Of a stretch of 16,829 nt of DNA, positions 6,032 to 12,435 are shown one piece after another. This DNA comes from XYB2-FULL-45-11 sp964360375. Lineage in GTDB: Bacteria; Patescibacteriota; Patescibacteriia; UBA9934; GWF2-40-263. The stretch lies in NCBI GenBank assembly GCA_964360375.1, contig CAYHWG010000021.1, forward strand, positions 1 through 16,829, read 5' to 3'. Below the pieces are notes generated by a model. The model saw nothing but the letters and a program-made list of their open reading frames with translations, ran no database searches and was not told the origin of the DNA. The translations under genes and the position numbers were made by a program. How positions within the stretch are numbered: the first letter of the stretch is position 1; each line of letters opens with the position of its first letter.

Positions 6032-7693
6032 ATGCTTCGATTATTGTTAATTACATCTGCGTACTCAATGCTTCCACTCCTTGGGGCGATCTTCACTCTT
6101 ACGCTCGGTTTTTTTGTTTGGATCAAAAAACCAAAATCACATCTTTCCATCTTATTTTTTCTGTATTCTTTTGCGCTTACCGTTTGGTTGTACGGTACGT
6201 TTGAATTATTCAATGCAGGAACAGACGCGAACGCTATTTTTTGGGATCGGTTTATTTATGCAGGGGTCGTGTTTATCCCTATTTTTCTTTATCATTTCGG
6301 GCTGCTTTATTGCGAGATAAAAAATCAGCAAACTATTTTGAAGATTGGATACGTTTTGGCAGTTGCATTTCTCCCCCTTACGCAGACAGATTATCTCGTA
6401 AAAGATCTTTTTAAATATGCCTGGGGAGTTCATACACGAGCTCAGCCACTGCATATTTTTTTTCTTGTCTACTTTTTTTTCTATTTCATTTATTATTTCG
6501 TCAATCTTTATCGTAGTTACGCTCAAACAGAAGGGCTCAAAAAACAACAGATGAAGTTCATGTTGATCGGTTTTTTTATTTTGGATGCAGTGGGGCCGCT
6601 CGCTTTTTTGCCCGCATACGGCATCTCTGTCTATCCTGTTATTTTTCTCTCTGCAATTCCGTTTGCCCTCATTGTTGCTTATGCCATGGTGAAATACCAG
6701 GCCTTGAACGTTAAAATTTTGAGTGTTGAGGTGTTTTCGGCTTTGATTACCATTTTATCTCTTTACGAGTTTTTCTTTTCTACATCTTTTGCAGAGACAT
6801 TATTTCGTCTCCTTGCACTCATTTTCGTGATCTTTTTCGTTTTCATGCTTTTACGCAGTGTACACGGAGAGGTGAGTAAGCGTGAAAAAATTGAATTATT
6901 GAACAATGAACTTAACGTTGCGGCAGAAAATTTGAAACAACAAAATCAAGCATTGAAAGAATCCAAAGCTCGTGAATTGGCCAAAGCACGCGACGTGGCA
7001 AAATTGAGAGATGAATTTGTGTTTCTTGCTGCACATGAATTAAAAGCTCCTGTGTTTGCTATTCGTGGTTTTTTGGAATTAGTTCAGGATGAAGGTAAAA
7101 AAGTCCCCATCTCCATGCGCGATAATTTAGATTCGATCGCTCAGGCAAGTGAACATTTGAATCATCTTGTCAGTGATTTATTGCAAGTGGCACGACAGGA
7201 TTCTGGAACGATGACGGTTGCAACGACGGCATTGTCTACCGTAAAACTTTTTGAAAGTGTCATGAATGAACAGGTCGTTCTCGCACAAAAACGTAAAATT
7301 GTTGTGACACAAGAGATTGCAGATATTTTTGTGATGGCGGATGAAAATAAACTGAAAGAAGTTTTGACGAATTTAGTAAACAATGGAATCAAATATAATC
7401 GTGAAAAAGGAAGTTTGTCTGTACGCGTCACATCGGTAAAAGGAAACGGAGTGATCGAAGTCAAAGATTCCGGATTTGGAATTCCAAAAGATCAGCAGGC
7501 AAAGATTTTTCAAAAGTTTTTTCGCGCAGGTGGAAAAGCAACCGAGGGAGTGCTTGGAACTGGACTTGGATTATTTATCACGAAAATGTTGGTGGAAAAG
7601 ATGGGTGGAACGATCTCGTTTGCCTCTGAAGAAGGAAAAGGAACGACATTTATCCTTAAGCTCCCACTTGCAAATGGACAAACATCAAAATAA
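6032..7693 (+). CDS. Membrane sensor histidine kinase with 7TM-type N-terminus
   Basis: This is a 553-residue sensor kinase. Residues 1-275 contain about seven or eight hydrophobic segments in the pattern of the HisKA_7TM sensor region, so it probably senses a membrane or small-molecule signal. Residues about 278-325 form a charged coiled-coil-like linker without a PAS domain. The dimerisation/phosphoacceptor box is FLAAHELKAPVFAIRGF (331-347) with His335. The ATPase domain has an N-box NLVNNGIKYN (447-456), G1 DSGFGIP (479-485), FQKFFR (493-498) and G2 GTGLGLFI (509-516). All catalytic boxes are intact. ATG 6032 is preferred to an in-frame TTG two codons earlier because the promoter places transcription start at the ATG. 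The likely partner is the receiver protein at 4432. Confidence 0.93.
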   Translation: MLRLLLITSAYSMLPLLGAIFTLTLGFFVWIKKPKSHLSILFFLYSFALTVWLYGTFELFNAGTDANAIFWDRFIYAGVVFIPIFLYHFGLLYCEIKNQQTILKIGYVLAVAFLPLTQTDYLVKDLFKYAWGVHTRAQPLHIFFLVYFFFYFIYYFVNLYRSYAQTEGLKKQQMKFMLIGFFILDAVGPLAFLPAYGISVYPVIFLSAIPFALIVAYAMVKYQALNVKILSVEVFSALITILSLYEFFFSTSFAETLFRLLALIFVIFFVFMLLRSVHGEVSKREKIELLNNELNVAAENLKQQNQALKESKARELAKARDVAKLRDEFVFLAAHELKAPVFAIRGFLELVQDEGKKVPISMRDNLDSIAQASEHLNHLVSDLLQVARQDSGTMTVATTALSTVKLFESVMNEQVVLAQKRKIVVTQEIADIFVMADENKLKEVLTNLVNNGIKYNREKGSLSVRVTSVKGNGVIEVKDSGFGIPKDQQAKIFQKFFRAGGKATEGVLGTGLGLFITKMLVEKMGGTISFASEEGKGTTFILKLPLANGQTSK

Positions 7694-7700
7694 GTGGTAT

Positions 7701-7729
7701 TTTACTTTCAATTATTCCTAATGTATTTT
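7701..7729 (+). promoter_or_regulatory. Possible promoter of the DUF378 gene
   Basis: TTTACT (7701-7706), a 17-nt spacer and TATTTT (7724-7729) end 2-5 nt before the two adjacent ATG codons (7732, 7735). The predicted transcript would begin at or beside the second ATG. Confidence 0.4.
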
Positions 7730-7731
7730 GT

Positions 7732-7953
7732 ATGATGTGTTCAAAAGATGGAAAGTGTGGCGTTCATTGTGTCGCTGCTGCGCTCGTATTTGTTGGCGCA
7801 TTAAACTGGGGACTGGTCGGTTTATTCAAATGGAACCTTGTTGAGGTACTTCTCGGTTCTTGGCCAGGGGTCGTACGAGTTGTGTACATCCTCGTCGGAT
7901 TGTCCGCCCTTGGAATGCTTGCTTGCAAGAAATGTAAAAAGTGTAAAATGTAG
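7732..7953 (+). CDS. DUF378 family small membrane protein
   Basis: The product has 73 residues. The motif run VGALNWGLVGLF, WNLVEVLLG and VVYILVGLSAL matches DUF378 (PF04070), a family of two-helix membrane proteins with no established function. It carries a Cys/Lys-rich end (CKKCKKCKM) and an N-terminal CSKDGKCGVHC, giving seven cysteines that could bind metal or form disulfides; this is an observation, not a known property of the family. Two ATG codons sit at 7732 and 7735; the promoter position slightly favours the second. A strong terminator follows, so it looks monocistronic. Confidence 0.85.
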   Translation: MMCSKDGKCGVHCVAAALVFVGALNWGLVGLFKWNLVEVLLGSWPGVVRVVYILVGLSALGMLACKKCKKCKM

Positions 7954-7960
7954 TTTTTGT

Positions 7961-7990
7961 AACGATCCGTGAAAACGGATCGTTTTTGTT
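7961..7990 (+). terminator. Strong intrinsic terminator after the DUF378 gene
   Basis: AACGATCCGT (7961-7970) and ACGGATCGTT (7975-7984) form a perfect 10-bp stem with a GAAA tetraloop, followed by a T-rich tail. Confidence 0.9.
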
Positions 7991-8030
7991 CCTGCTCGCT
8001 TTTTTTCAGGTATGTTATGATAATGACACT

Positions 8031-8468
8031 ATGAAATTAAAAATTGGGGACAAAGCTCCGGTGTTTTCTCCGGATCAAAAAGGGGTGTGGTCTCTTTTGT
8101 ATTTTTATCCAAAAGATGACACACCAGGATGTACAAAAGAAGCGTGTACACTGCGAGATACGTATCCTGAATTTAAAAAATTGGGTATGCGTGTGTTTGG
8201 CGTGAGTACGGATTCTGGAAAGAGTCATGATAAGTTCATTCAAAAGTATAAACTTCCCTTTACGCTTATTCCAGACGAAGCGAAAGAGTTGGTTCGTGTG
8301 TACGGTGTTTGGGGAAAGAAAAAATTCATGGGGCGTGAATACATGGGCACAAAGCGCATGTCATTTTTGCTCAATCCGAAAGGTAAGATCGCCAAAATTT
8401 ATGAGGAAGTAAAACCAGAGAAGCATGCAGAAGAAGTTTTAACCGATTTGAAAGAGTTGATGAAATAA
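8031..8468 (+). CDS. bcp: Thiol peroxidase of the PrxQ/Bcp type
   Basis: The product reduces hydrogen peroxide and organic peroxides in the cytoplasm using thioredoxin-like electron donors. It has 145 residues from the ATG at 8031. The signature FYPKDDTPGCTKEACTLRD gives peroxidatic Cys34 and resolving Cys39 with the five-residue spacing of atypical two-Cys PrxQ. Later family features are FGVSTDS (60-66) and a YGVWG loop (91-95). The N-terminal hairpin between APVF and LLYFYP is about ten residues shorter than in standard Bcp proteins, lacking the usual L-S-D-x-x-G-K segment. A -10-like GATAAT (8019-8024) precedes the ATG by 6 nt, again suggesting a leaderless mRNA; no clear -35 was seen. An in-frame TTG at 7986 lies in the upstream terminator and is rejected as start. 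Confidence 0.93.
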   Translation: MKLKIGDKAPVFSPDQKGVWSLLYFYPKDDTPGCTKEACTLRDTYPEFKKLGMRVFGVSTDSGKSHDKFIQKYKLPFTLIPDEAKELVRVYGVWGKKKFMGREYMGTKRMSFLLNPKGKIAKIYEEVKPEKHAEEVLTDLKELMK

Positions 8469-8494
8469 TTATTTCTGTATCATGACACGTTTCT

Positions 8495-8938
8495 ATGAAA
8501 GTCATTTTACTTCAAGAAGTAAAAACATTGGGAAAAGAAGGGGATGTTGTTGAGGTGTCTGATGGACACGCACGGAATTTTTTATTTCCACAAAATATTG
8601 CGATTCCGGGAACCGCGGAAGCGATTCAAAAATTAAAAGAAAAAGAGCAGATCGCAAAAAAACAATCGACGAAAGCGATTGTAAGCACAGGAAAAATCGC
8701 AGAGAGACTCGATGGATACGAACTGACCATTGAAGAAAAAGTGAATGATGATGGAATTTTGTATGCATCGGTCACAAGAAAAATGATCGTGAAGGCATTG
8801 AAGAAAGCAGGGTTTACTGTAGAAGAAGAAATGGTTCAACTCAAAGAACCCATAAAAAGTCCGGGACAAAAGAACATTATCATCGAACTTCCGTTTAACT
8901 TTGAAGCGGAAATTCGTTTATCGGTTGAGGGAATTTAA
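8495..8938 (+). CDS. rplI: 50S ribosomal protein bL9
   Basis: The 147-residue product has the L9 N-terminal globular domain MKVILLQEVKTLGKEGDVVEVSDGHARNFLFPQ, a lysine-rich connecting helix (about 41-75) and a C-terminal domain ending FEAEIRLSVE. The length is normal for the family. L9 binds 23S rRNA near the L1 stalk and helps maintain reading frame. Several CPR lineages are reported to lack L9, so its presence limits the possible lineage. pyrG begins 6 nt after its stop, so the two are likely co-transcribed. No Shine-Dalgarno sequence is visible; a TATCAT (8478-8483) could be a -10 box. Confidence 0.96.
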   Translation: MKVILLQEVKTLGKEGDVVEVSDGHARNFLFPQNIAIPGTAEAIQKLKEKEQIAKKQSTKAIVSTGKIAERLDGYELTIEEKVNDDGILYASVTRKMIVKALKKAGFTVEEEMVQLKEPIKSPGQKNIIIELPFNFEAEIRLSVEGI

Positions 8939-8944
8939 TTTTCC

Positions 8945-10579
8945 ATGCATATGACGCATCGATATATTTTTGTGGTAGGAGGAGTCATGTCCGGCGTTGG
9001 AAAAGGTGCGGCAACAGCATCTTTGGGACGTGTCCTTCAGGAAAAAGGATACAAAGTGACCGCGATTAAAATCGATCCGTATATCAATATTGATGCAGGA
9101 ACAATGAATCCCGTTGAACATGGAGAAGTTTTTGTAACCGTTGATGGCGATGAAACAGATCAGGATGTTGGAAACTATGAACGATTTTTGGAGACGTCGA
9201 TTTTATCGATCAACTACATGACCACGGGTCGTGTGTATCAAAGTGTCATACAGCGCGAACGGAATTTGGGATATGGTGGCCGAACGGTTCAGGTTGTTCC
9301 AGACGTTCCAAATGAAGTGATCGAGCGCATCGAAAACGCAACAGATCGTGCACAAGCAGATTTTACCCTCATTGAAATTGGTGGAACGGTTGGAGAATAC
9401 GAGAATATTTTGTTTCTTGAGGCGGCGCGTCTTATGCGCATGAAGTATCCAGATCAGGTGAAAAATATTCTGGTAAGTTACATGCCTGTTCCAGGATCCC
9501 TCGGCGAGATGAAAACAAAACCAACGCAACAAGCCGTGCGTACCATGATGGCCGCAGGACTCTATCCGGATTTTGTGATCGCGAGGTCAACGTTTCAAAT
9601 TGATGAACCGCGAAAGAAAAAACTCGCCATGTTCTCGAATGTTCATGCAGAGCAAGTCATTGGTTCTCCGGATGTGAAGTCTATTTATGAAATCCCCCTT
9701 GTGTTTGAACAACAAGCGTTTGGCGATAAAATGTTAAAATCGTTTGGGCTTCCAGCAGCGCCAGAGAAAAAAGTGGTGAAATGGAAAAAATTATTGTCAT
9801 CGATCGCAAACACAAAAGGGGAAGTGAAGATCGGTGTGATCGGAAAATATTTTTCGACGGGAGATTTTACGCTTTCTGATGCGTATATCTCTGTGATCGA
9901 AGCGATCAAACATGCGTCATGGGCAAACGGTCGTGCACCTAAATTGGTCTGGCTGAACTCCGAAGCGTATGAGAAATCATCCGCGAAATTAAAGGAACTC
10001 GATCAACTTGACGGAGTGGTGATTCCTGGCGGATTCGGATCACGAGGAATCGAAGGAAAGATCAAAGTCATTAAATATTGTCGTGAAAATAAAATTCCAT
10101 ATCTCGGACTTTGTTATGGGATGCAGTGCGCGGTGATTGAGTACGCACGAAACGTTTTGAAATTGAAAGATGCACATACAACCGAGATTAATCCAAACAC
10201 CACACATCCAGTCATTCATTTGTTGCCTGGGCAGGAAGAAAAATTGAAAGAGGGAAGTTATGGCGGCACGCTGCGTCTCGGTTCGTACCCATGCAAACTT
10301 GCTCCGAACAGTATGGCTCGAAAAGCTTATGGTACCGCGCTTGTTGATGAACGCCATCGTCATCGTTATGAGTTTAACAATGAATATCGCGAAACTCTCG
10401 AGAAAGCAGGGCTTGTCATTTCTGGTGTGAATCCTGAACAGAATCTTGTTGAAATCGTCGAACTAAAAAATCATCCATTTTTTGTTGGGGTTCAATTCCA
10501 TCCGGAATTTCAGTCGAGGCCGCTCCATCCGCACCCGTTGTTTAAGGCGTTTGTGAAAGCGGCGATGAAGAAGGCTTGA
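8945..10579 (+). CDS. pyrG: CTP synthase
   Basis: The product makes CTP from UTP, ATP and glutamine. It has 544 residues, the usual length. The amidoligase domain (1 to about 275) has the P-loop GGVMSGVGKGAATASLGR (12-29), KIDPYINIDAGTM (42-54), and MKTKPTQQAVR (189-199). The class I glutamine amidotransferase domain (about 292-541) has GGFGSRG (362-368), nucleophile Cys390 in YLGLCYGMQ, and His519/Glu521 in GVQFHPEFQSRP. Some usually strict positions differ: GEYEN (150-154) where GDIES is common, and GYGGRTVQVVPDV (109-121) where a DYLGATVQVIPH type is common. All catalytic residues seen are intact. A second in-frame ATG lies at 8951. A terminator follows. Confidence 0.96.
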   Translation: MHMTHRYIFVVGGVMSGVGKGAATASLGRVLQEKGYKVTAIKIDPYINIDAGTMNPVEHGEVFVTVDGDETDQDVGNYERFLETSILSINYMTTGRVYQSVIQRERNLGYGGRTVQVVPDVPNEVIERIENATDRAQADFTLIEIGGTVGEYENILFLEAARLMRMKYPDQVKNILVSYMPVPGSLGEMKTKPTQQAVRTMMAAGLYPDFVIARSTFQIDEPRKKKLAMFSNVHAEQVIGSPDVKSIYEIPLVFEQQAFGDKMLKSFGLPAAPEKKVVKWKKLLSSIANTKGEVKIGVIGKYFSTGDFTLSDAYISVIEAIKHASWANGRAPKLVWLNSEAYEKSSAKLKELDQLDGVVIPGGFGSRGIEGKIKVIKYCRENKIPYLGLCYGMQCAVIEYARNVLKLKDAHTTEINPNTTHPVIHLLPGQEEKLKEGSYGGTLRLGSYPCKLAPNSMARKAYGTALVDERHRHRYEFNNEYRETLEKAGLVISGVNPEQNLVEIVELKNHPFFVGVQFHPEFQSRPLHPHPLFKAFVKAAMKKA

Positions 10580-10582
10580 TGT

Positions 10583-10614
10583 AGGGGCGTCTCTTGTGGG
10601 CGCCCTTTTGTTTA
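10583..10614 (+). terminator. Intrinsic terminator after pyrG
   Basis: AGGGGCG (10583-10589) pairs with CGCCCTT (10601-10607) with one G-U pair, followed by a T-rich stretch. Confidence 0.75.
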
Positions 10615-10620
10615 GGGTCG

Positions 10621-10649
10621 TTGACAAAAAGTCATTTTTGTGCTATTCT
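10621..10649 (+). promoter_or_regulatory. Near-consensus promoter of the SR-tailed membrane protein gene
   Basis: A perfect TTGACA (10621-10626), a 17-nt spacer and TATTCT (10644-10649). It is one of the strongest-looking promoters in the window. The predicted start is about 10656, giving a leader of about 60 nt. Confidence 0.85.
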
Positions 10650-10652
10650 AAG

Positions 10653-10669
10653 TTGTTCAATGTGAACAA
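10653..10669. promoter_or_regulatory. Inverted repeat at the transcription start, possible operator
   Basis: TTGTTCA-ATG-TGAACAA is a perfect 7-bp inverted repeat with a 3-nt centre, lying 4 nt after the -10 box and covering the predicted transcription start. It suits a dimeric repressor site; a short 5' mRNA hairpin is the alternative. A second small inverted repeat, GGTCG-TACGT-CGACC (10692-10706), sits just before the ribosome-binding site. Confidence 0.5.
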
Positions 10670-10718
10670 TTTCGTGTCCTTTCTCAACATTGGTCGTACG
10701 TCGACCTTAGGAGTTTAC

Positions 10719-11240
10719 ATGGATCTTTTCATGAATTGTGTCTTCTTTTGCTTCATGCTTGTTGCGGTGATCTGGGGAATGATTCAAATCTTCCATTCAC
10801 ATGTTCATGAACTTGCAAAAGGGGCATTGCTTCTGCTTGCTGCGTTCCTTGTCTTTCATTTCTTGCCGCGTTCCGGCTTTGCGCATGGTCCGTCTCTGAC
10901 CTTTTTTGGAACGCTCGGAATTGCCATTGTTGCTGCGTACGCCATACATCACTTTCACGATTGGCAAAGAAGGACAATGATCGTTGTGCTTGCAATCGGA
11001 CTTGTGTTCGTGAAGGCATACCCCTATTTTGTAAGTCCTGCATCGATCACTTCTGGAATCATGCCGGCGTCTCCATCCGTTTTGCCAGCTCTACCTTCCG
11101 CATCACCGACTCCATCGAGTCCTGCTCGAAGTAGATCATCGCGATCGCCCCGAAGTCGTTCGGGAGATCCACCAATACCTGATTTGTGTTCTTATGAGGA
11201 TCTCCCTTATGAACACAGAAAAGAATTAGGCTGTCCCTGA
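10719..11240 (+). CDS. Uncharacterised membrane protein with Ser/Pro/Arg-rich tail
   Basis: I do not recognise this 173-residue protein. Four hydrophobic segments are visible at about 4-24, 33-49, 59-77 and 86-105, with histidines clustered between them (26, 28, 30, 47, 56, 77, 78, 80). Residues 108-150 are Pro/Ser/Ala-rich and turn into an RS-repeat (ARSRSSRSPRSRSG, 136-149). It ends in a short acidic/aromatic module with two cysteines, LCSYEDLPYEHRKELGCP. The ATG at 10719 is supported by TTAGGAG five nt upstream, one of the few good Shine-Dalgarno sites here. It is monocistronic, with its own strong promoter, a possible operator and a strong terminator. The tail could be a disordered, surface-exposed or nucleic-acid-binding extension; that is speculation. 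Confidence 0.8.
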   Translation: MDLFMNCVFFCFMLVAVIWGMIQIFHSHVHELAKGALLLLAAFLVFHFLPRSGFAHGPSLTFFGTLGIAIVAAYAIHHFHDWQRRTMIVVLAIGLVFVKAYPYFVSPASITSGIMPASPSVLPALPSASPTPSSPARSRSSRSPRSRSGDPPIPDLCSYEDLPYEHRKELGCP

Positions 11241-11245
11241 AACTC

Positions 11246-11289
11246 GCCGCCTCATCATTCTTCAAAAGAAGAATGGAGGCGGTTTTTTT
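11246..11289 (+). terminator. Strong intrinsic terminator after the SR-tailed protein gene
   Basis: CCGCCT-CATTCTTC (11246-11263) pairs with GAAGAATG-AGGCGG (11268-11282) around an AAAA loop with a small bulge, followed by seven T residues (11283-11289). Confidence 0.9.
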
Positions 11290-11291
11290 GT

Positions 11292-11320
11292 TTGACGGTG
11301 ATTCTATTGAATGTTAGGCT
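11292..11320 (+). promoter_or_regulatory. Promoter of the HicBA-like pair, leaderless layout
   Basis: TTGACG (11292-11297), a 17-nt spacer and TAGGCT (11315-11320). The predicted start (about 11327) falls 2 nt before the ATG at 11329, which favours that ATG over the upstream in-frame ATG at 11311. Confidence 0.55.
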
Positions 11321-11328
11321 TTATTCAT

Positions 11329-11652
11329 ATGGGTTTGTATAAACAAACAAAAGATCATTTTGTTCGCTTGATTCTTGGTCGTGAATTTGCCCCCCAAGGG
11401 TTAGTCGAGTTGAATCATTATTTTCGCGTATTCGATCCGATCGGGTTTCGCACTGAACAACAAGAAGATGGATCGTTTGTGGCGATCAGTCATAATTTTC
11501 GATACGGCAGTATCATCACACATGCTGTCACACACGATCAGCTTGATGGAAAAATTAAAGACGCGATTCTAACGGCATTCAGTGTTCCGTCATCGTATGC
11601 AAAAGAAGCGGCATTGAATCGTGTGGGCGAAACGGAATATGCCTTCGCGTAG
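11329..11652 (+). CDS. HicB-like antitoxin candidate
   Basis: The product has 107 residues. The central part (about 39-86) fits the HicB partial RNase-H fold pattern: GFRTEQQEDGSFVAISHNF followed by a segment resembling the usual helix-forming tail, HAVTHDQLDGKIKDAILTAF. HicB proteins bind and neutralise the HicA mRNA interferase and can repress their own promoter. No extra C-terminal DNA-binding domain is evident. The assignment depends partly on the next gene, which overlaps it by 14 nt and resembles HicA. The order is antitoxin first. The ATG at 11329 is chosen because the promoter would exclude the ATG at 11311. Similarity to standard HicB is weak. Confidence 0.6.
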   Translation: MGLYKQTKDHFVRLILGREFAPQGLVELNHYFRVFDPIGFRTEQQEDGSFVAISHNFRYGSIITHAVTHDQLDGKIKDAILTAFSVPSSYAKEAALNRVGETEYAFA

Positions 11653-11884
11653 TGAATTGCCTGGCGAGATCTCGCGCAGAAGATTTCTAAACGCTCTTAC
11701 TCGACTCGGATTCGTCATCGATACCTTTGGAGGAAAAGGCGATCACATAAAAGTGATTTGGCCGACAACACAAAAATCGATTACGGTGACGGGGGATTTG
11801 CGCAAAGATGTTTTGTATTATGTGTTAAAGGAGATTGAGATGATGTCGGGCATGACTTGGGAGGAAATTAAGAAGGAGTTATAA
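11639..11884 (+). CDS. HicA-like toxin (mRNA interferase) candidate
   Basis: The 81-residue product shows the double-stranded-RNA-binding-like HicA pattern: RFLNALTRLGFVID, then GGKGDHIKVIW with His36 at the place of the catalytic GSH histidine, then KSITVTGDLRKDVLYYVLKEIEMMSGMTWEEIKK, matching the toxin's usual end of a helix plus G-x-x-x-E-E-F type motif. HicA cleaves mRNA in translating cells when not bound by HicB. The GSHxxF motif is changed to GDHIKV, so it is diverged, though the His is kept. The ATG at 11639 overlaps the antitoxin reading frame, consistent with coupled translation. Confidence 0.65.
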   Translation: MPSRSELPGEISRRRFLNALTRLGFVIDTFGGKGDHIKVIWPTTQKSITVTGDLRKDVLYYVLKEIEMMSGMTWEEIKKEL

Positions 11885-11909
11885 ACCAGTACACGAAATC
11901 TTAAACCCT

Positions 11910-11968
11910 ATTTGTGGCTCATGTCGCATTGGAATTGGAAAACCATTTGTGGTTCATCTTGCATTGGA
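11910..11968 (+). repeat. Two imperfect 24-nt direct repeats upstream of the rpmA promoter
   Basis: Units at 11910-11933 and 11945-11968 match at 21 of 24 positions (both begin ATTTGTGG and end GCATTGGA) and repeat at a 35-nt period. They sit between the HicA-like gene and the rpmA promoter. They could be binding sites or a decayed tandem repeat. Confidence 0.6.
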
Positions 11969-11980
11969 CAAGACTTTGAC

Positions 11981-12009
11981 TTGACGTAAATTCGCTTTTT
12001 GTCTATACT
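11981..12009 (+). promoter_or_regulatory. Strong promoter of rpmA
   Basis: TTGACG (11981-11986), an exact 17-nt spacer and TATACT (12004-12009). The predicted start is about 12016, giving a leader of about 49 nt that contains a small GC hairpin. Confidence 0.85.
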
Positions 12010-12034
12010 TTTCGACGAATCCTAAATTCAATTC

Positions 12035-12047
12035 GGGCGGATCGCCC
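12035..12047 (+). promoter_or_regulatory. Small GC hairpin in the rpmA leader
   Basis: GGGCG (12035-12039), loop GAT, CGCCC (12043-12047), ending 17 nt before the rpmA ATG. No T-run follows. It could be a ribosomal-protein leader element, but I cannot match it to a known L27 leader. Confidence 0.4.
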
Positions 12048-12064
12048 TTGATAAATCGTTTTCT

Positions 12065-12355
12065 ATGGCACATAAAAAAGCGGGTGGGTCTACCCAGCTG
12101 GGACGTGACTCAGAATCAAAAAGACTCGGAGTGAAAATCTCTGATGGTCAAGCAGCAAAAGCTGGTCAGATTCTTGTTCGTCAACGTGGAACAAAAATTC
12201 ATCCAGGACAAAATGTTCGAAAAGGAAAAGATGATACCTTATTTGCAGCAATAAACGGCATGGTGAAATTTACAAAAAAGAAAGTGTCCAATTTTCACGG
12301 AGCACTTGCAACACGTAAATTTGCAAATATTACCGCACCACAATCACAAGAGTAA
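12065..12355 (+). CDS. rpmA: 50S ribosomal protein bL27
   Basis: The 96-residue product begins MAHKKAGGSTQLGRDSESKRLGVK, the conserved L27 N-terminus that reaches the peptidyl-transferase centre, and continues with GQILVRQRGTKIHPGQNVRKGKDDTLFA. It has no cleavable N-terminal extension of the Firmicutes type. In many bacteria rpmA follows rplU (bL21) and precedes obgE; here it stands alone with its own promoter and terminator. There is no Shine-Dalgarno sequence before the ATG. Confidence 0.97.
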   Translation: MAHKKAGGSTQLGRDSESKRLGVKISDGQAAKAGQILVRQRGTKIHPGQNVRKGKDDTLFAAINGMVKFTKKKVSNFHGALATRKFANITAPQSQE

Positions 12356-12357
12356 TC

Positions 12358-12400
12358 AAAATCACCACTCTTCGCATATCGCCTCGGGTGGTGATTTTGT
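12358..12400 (+). terminator. Intrinsic terminator after rpmA
   Basis: AAAATCACCAC (12358-12368) pairs perfectly with GTGGTGATTTT (12388-12398) around a 19-nt loop; the T-rich right arm continues into GTTTG. The next promoter begins immediately after it. Confidence 0.75.
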
Positions 12401-12429
12401 TTGATGTGACGTTAAAAAAAGATTATACT
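12401..12429 (+). promoter_or_regulatory. Promoter of the NifU-like gene, leaderless layout
   Basis: TTGATG (12401-12406), an exact 17-nt spacer and TATACT (12424-12429). The ATG begins at 12436, 7 nt after the -10 box, so the A of the start codon is the predicted first nucleotide. This is the clearest leaderless case in the window. Confidence 0.75.
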
Positions 12430-12435
12430 TCTCAT

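Noticed and set aside
11311..11328. Upstream ATG as the start of the HicB-like gene
   Set aside because: This ATG overlaps the proposed -10 box, so it would not be in the mRNA. The in-frame ATG at 11329 fits the predicted transcription start.
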